A stretch of DNA of 45,160 bases from Mycolicibacterium aromaticivorans JS19b1 = JCM 16368. GTDB taxonomy: Bacteria > Actinomycetota > Actinomycetes > Mycobacteriales > Mycobacteriaceae. The notes below the pieces were generated by a model. That model saw nothing but the letters and a program-made list of their open reading frames with translations. It was not told the DNA's origin and searched no databases. Made by a program: the position numbers and the translations under genes. Positions within the stretch are counted from its first letter, which is position 1; every line of letters begins with the position of its first letter. The stretch lies in the NCBI RefSeq assembly GCF_000559085.1, contig NZ_JALN02000004.1:1-45160 (forward strand). Direction: 5' to 3'. Shown here piece after piece: positions 41,758-45,160 of the stretch.

Positions 41758-41808
41758 AATCTGCATCCTTCTCAAAGAAGGAAGCGGCATCAAACTCGGA
41801 ACGGTTCA

Positions 41809-42408
41809 GACTCGCGCCGAGTCGAGGGTGCGTTTTTCAGACAATCGCGCGATCACGGTGACGTGCACTGCGCGTGCCGCGGCGGCAAGCAGAATTAGCA
41901 GATCCCCAAGGCTTGGCGCGGCGAATCCGCCGTTTTGAGTGAGTAGCCCGACGCCGACGATGGCGATGACCGCCGCCCCGTAGAACATGGGGGGCAGGTA
42001 TGTACGCCGTATCCACCGTTCGAGCAGCGGTGTCATGACGATGGTTAAGGAGATGATCAGCCCAGCGTTTGATGCCGAGGTCATCGTCACCCCGAATGTT
42101 TCGAGAGTAAAGATGATGCTCAAGATCGTCCCGAAAACGACGCCGAGCGCAATCTCAGTGCGGTTGATGTGCCGCAGCTTCGGCGCTAAAACGATGGTCA
42201 AACCTAGTGCGGCCAGAGCGAATCGGATGACGAGGAAGGAGAACACGCCGTCGGCGGTGACAACTTCTTTGGCCGCCAGGTAGCTCGACCCCCAGACGAC
42301 GGCCACCGCGAGCAATGCGACATCGACATTGCGGGAGGGGCACGCGGACGGCGGCGGTGTGTAGTTGATTGCCGCATTGGGGGTGGCGCGGTTGGGGATG
42401 CTCAACAC
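41809..42408 (-). pseudogene. DMT transporter N-terminal part, second reading
   Basis: Identical to 4282-4881. Confidence 0.85.
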
Positions 42409-42619
42409 GAGGTCTCGGCAGAAATGGCGGTGTCTTTCTGTGAAAGGTTCACAAGCCGCCGGCCCTCAATAGTGCAGCTTCCAGCTATGAAAGATGCAGA
42501 CGGCGAGCCAGATTCGGCGACTACCGGGCCGGCCCCATGCCGCGGCGACATCCATCATCTCCAGAGCCCAACACATTAGACAAGCAACACTATCTTCAGT
42601 ATCCAAGTAGATTCACTAC

Positions 42620-43530
42620 ATGGATGTGGAGCGTCTGCGACTTCTGCGCGAATTGGCCGAGCGCGGAACGGTCCATGCCACTGCGACCGCGATGTCCCTT
42701 ACTCCATCGGCGGTCTCCCAGCAGCTCAAAATCCTGCAACGCGAGGTTGGCGTTCCCCTCCTCGAAGCCACTGGACGCCGATTACGCCTCACCGATGCTG
42801 GCCGGGTCCTCGTCGCACGGACCGACGAGGTGCTCGCTGCGCTCGATCGCGCACGCGCTGACATGGACGCCTACCGCGATACACCCCGTGGAACCGTGCG
42901 AGTGGCGATGTTCCCCTCCGGGGCCGCAATGCTGTTGGCCGGACTCATCACCCGGGCTGCAGCTATCGGCGTGGAGGTTCTAGGACGTGATATCGATGAG
43001 CCTGCCGCACACGCACCCATGCAGCTAGCCGACTTTGACGTTGTGGTTGTACATCGCGACGAACGTGACGCCGCGCACTGGGGTCCCCGCATCGAAGCCA
43101 CCCTGCTTCTGCGAGAACCTCTTGAGATTCTGTTGCCGCCAGGCCATCGTCTAGCCAAGCGCAAGCGGGTAGCCCTGCCCGAACTCGCCGACGATCCATG
43201 GATCGGTGTCGAGGGCGGCCTCATGGTCGACGATGTGCTGCGCTCACTGGCCACCGTATCCGGGTTCATCCGCGTATCGTTCAAAGAGTCAACGACTTTC
43301 GTGTTGTTGAAGAACTCGTCATAGCCGGCATCGGAGTCGCGCTCCTACCGCGCTACGTACTCACCGCCAGAGAACTGACCCGCAAACCACTCAGTGGGAT
43401 CCGCATCGCGCGCCGCATCGAAGCGGTCACCCGTGCCGGTGCGACCGCTCGGCCCGCCGTCAACGCAGTCATCAGCATCCTCAAGTCACTCGCCCAAGAA
43501 ACGAACCAGCACAACACCCGACCGCAATAA
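42620..43530 (+). CDS. LysR regulator, second reading with one-base loss
   Basis: Same gene as 5093-6004, but GGGG near 43261 reads GGG, ending the frame at 43324; the rest continues in another frame to 43530. The first reading is intact over 303 codons, so this is most likely an error. Confidence 0.85.
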
Positions 43531-43553
43531 CTGGCACCTGATGCCAGCCCCGG

Positions 43554-43597
43554 TGAGACAGGATCTGAGCCGTCCAAATTCTTTAAATCTGAGACGT
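43554..43597 (+). repeat. 44-bp site B, second reading
   Basis: Same bases as 6028-6071. Confidence 0.6.
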
Positions 43598-43930
43598 TCT
43601 GCTGATTGAAGTGTTGGTAGTCATGTGTTCTGCTCGTTGCTGTTGGGCAGAATCCTTGGTGGTGCCGATGAAGACGTCGGCGATCTCGGGTAGCCCAGAT
43701 ACTAAATCCCACAGGGGCTTATCGGTCTCGTACCGCTCGGCGGCGTTCTCCTGGTCCCATTGCTGCTTCCATGCTGCATAACCAGGCAGGTCATCGGGGT
43801 CGGAGCTGTAGTCCAGCGGATCAAGCCCCTCGGGATGCTGCGGCCGGACCATGTAGAAGCGTGCTAGCCGTCCGGTGTGGCGGTGGCCGCCGAACTCGCT
43901 GACGAGCTGGAACGACTCCGGCGTCTTCAC
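43583..43930 (-). CDS. Unknown 115-aa protein, second reading
   Basis: Identical to 6057-6404. Confidence 0.6.
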   Translation of the reverse strand: MKTPESFQLVSEFGGHRHTGRLARFYMVRPQHPEGLDPLDYSSDPDDLPGYAAWKQQWDQENAAERYETDKPLWDLVSGLPEIADVFIGTTKDSAQQQRAEHMTTNTSISRTSQI

Positions 43931-43951
43931 CGGCCGACTGCGGATCTGCCG

Positions 43952-44302
43952 CTACCGGATCACCAGGTGGATGATCTCCGCGGCGATCGGCGCGGAGATG
44001 GCGGCCGAGCCGGCGGTGACGACGGCCAGAGCGGCGATGAGCGCCATTGCCAGGCCAGCGCAGTCAGCGTTATGGCTGATCTGCGATGAAGCGCGCATGC
44101 CTTTGGCCAGCTCCACGAGTATTCGGGTCTGTTTCCCATGCAGTTCCGATGAGTCCCACGGGGCATCGGGTATCGCCAGCAGCTTGGCCGTTACCGAGCT
44201 GGTGTCGTTGTCCTCGGCGGCCTTTCTGACGCGGGCGCGCTGGTCGTCGGTTAGCCGGCCCCACCATTCGCGGTGTGTTCTCGAACGTATCTGGTCAACC
44301 AT
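43952..44302 (-). CDS. Unknown protein with C-terminal span, second reading
   Basis: Same as 6427-6786. Here the middle and end are right (A-I-P-D-A-P-W-D-S-S-E-L-H-G-K, then the membrane span), but bases are missing near 44273-44288, garbling residues 6-10. Confidence 0.6.
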   Translation of the reverse strand: MVDQIRSRTHREWWGRLTDDQRARVRKAAEDNDTSSVTAKLLAIPDAPWDSSELHGKQTRILVELAKGMRASSQISHNADCAGLAMALIAALAVVTAGSAAISAPIAAEIIHLVIR

Positions 44303-44413
44303 CGTTCACTTTCCCTTCGAGAGGTAGGTCCGGCATGAAGTCAGCGAGTCCGTTGGTGAGCCACCAAGTGAGGTGATCGCCGGTGAGGGCCGCGAGCATG
44401 GGGGACTGTGGAT
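44295..44413 (-). pseudogene. Gene X C-terminal remnant, second reading
   Basis: Identical to 6779-6897. Confidence 0.5.
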
Positions 44414-45160
44414 CTAACGGTGTTTCCGGCACTGACACGCTGAGTGATGCTCGGCGAGAAAGGTGCCGTGATGACGACACTGGACGATGTGGCGAAGAAG
44501 AAGGCGGCTGAGCAGTCCGAAGGCCAGAAGGCTGCGTCGAACTGGTCCGATTGGCCCAGGAGCAGGCTTGTCGCTGACCGGGCCCGACGGCTGCTCAAGC
44601 AGTTGACCAAGACGGTCCTCGAGACCGCGCTCAATGAGAGATGACCGAGCACCTCGGCTATGAGAAACACGACCCGCCCGAGACGGGGTCGGGCAACATC
44701 CGCAACGGCACCCGCACCAAGACGGTGCTGACCGACACCACCGGCCCGGTCGAACTTGACGTGCCGCGCGATCGGGCATCGACCTTCGAGCCTCAGATCG
44801 TCAAGAAACGCCAACGTCGCTGAACGGCGGTGGACGAGGTCGTGCTGTCGCTGTACGCGAAGGGCTTGACCACCGGTGAGATCTCGGCGCACTTCGCCGA
44901 GATCTACGGGGCGTCGGTATCCAAAGAGACGATCAGCCGCATCACCGACAAGGTGCTTGAGGAGATGAACGACTGGTCGGTGCGACCGCTGGATGAAACC
45001 TACGCCGCGATCTTCATCGACGCGATCGTGGTCAAGGTCCGCGACGGCCAAGTCGCCAACCGGCCGTTCTACGCTGCCATCGGGTCACCCTGGCCGGGAA
45101 CGCGACATCCTCGGCTTGTGGGCCGGCACGGCGGGGAGGGCGCCAAGTTCTGGATGAGCG
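44414..45160 (+). mobile_element. IS256-family element, second reading, cut by window end
   Basis: Begins with the same CTAACGGTGTTTCCGGC end as at 6898 and runs off the window inside the transposase. Confidence 0.88.
44471..45160 (+). CDS. IS256-family transposase, second reading, partial and frameshifted
   Basis: Same as 6955 onward. Missing bases near 44537, 44567, 44590, 44635 and 44820 and later break the frame repeatedly; the first reading is intact, so these are end-of-contig errors. Confidence 0.85.

Larger units (their letters stand above)
40475..41808 (-). mobile_element. IS3-family element, copy 1 read again
   Basis: Same insertion as 2948-4281, with the same GAC flanks and the same split transporter. 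Confidence 0.95.
37523..45160. repeat. Terminal redundancy of a circular molecule, copy 2
   Basis: Repeats bases 1-7651 in order and orientation; ends inside the IS256 transposase. Differences are single-base indels, frequent after about 43.9 kb, where many are missing bases. Features below this point duplicate those of the first 7.65 kb. Confidence 0.93.

Noticed and set aside
44471..45160. A second, decayed IS256 element
   Set aside because: It is the same element as 6898-8260 read again; the many missing bases are confined to the contig's outer end.

Overview
The window looks like a circular, mobilizable plasmid of a Mycobacterium (or close relative), about 37.5 kb around, written out with redundant ends. 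Bases 1-7651 recur at 37523-45160 with only small indels. The 18 or so extra-copy features in the last 7.6 kb are therefore the same genes read twice, and comparing the two readings repairs several apparent frameshifts. The host guess rests on high G+C, a secreted PE-PPE-domain esterase, several leaderless-type starts behind TAnnnT boxes, and the style of the relaxase and Rep proteins. No type IV secretion or ESX genes are present.

Layout of the circle. (1) Mobilization and replication block, 6057-13746, mostly minus strand: small membrane protein, 68-aa protein, Rep-like HTH protein, MobF relaxase-helicase, then three small genes, one split by an IS256-family element. A hairpin-rich candidate antisense RNA lies over the Rep leader (13094-13204). 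(2) 14189-18770: a protein with a sigma-region-4-like end, a tandem winged-helix protein preceded by 12-bp tandem repeats (possible second Rep/oriV), an Abi_2/HEPN gene preceded by a compact structured RNA, and parA/parB with AACGCTA-type repeats on both sides. (3) 18860-24971: three tRNA-like anticodon-arm structures (Lys-UUU, Lys-CUU, Met/Ile-CAU) followed, reading backwards, by a tightly coupled minus-strand operon: 55-aa protein, Rad50/RloC-like ATPase with a zinc hook and an R-x3-E...H tail, tyrosine recombinase, TSPPY-type DNA methyltransferase, PD-(D/E)XK nuclease. (4) 25132-28889: two paralogous secreted Cys-rich proteins sharing an operator motif, membrane proteins, a duplicated-domain DNA-binding-like protein and a nitroreductase remnant. 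(5) 28934-37510 and on through the origin to 6071: an accessory region of unrelated gene modules (PhyH/TetR, TetR/GT39, methyltransferase/kinase/peptidase, GNAT, PE-PPE/zinc-ribbon, DUF3846-like/zinc-ribbon, DMT/LysR) separated by a family of about 44-bp sites. An IS3-family element occurs twice on the circle, once inside the DMT transporter.

The two most unusual systems are these. First, the candidate anticodon-nuclease operon with lysine tRNA anticodon-arm mimics at its 3' end, which could act as decoys, antidotes or att-like relics. Second, the array of 44-bp sites, which have CGAGA / TCTCG / CGAGA blocks and often supply the stop codon of the preceding gene, as gene cassettes or pdif modules do. 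Both are inferences from sequence pattern, and the tests are stated in the findings.
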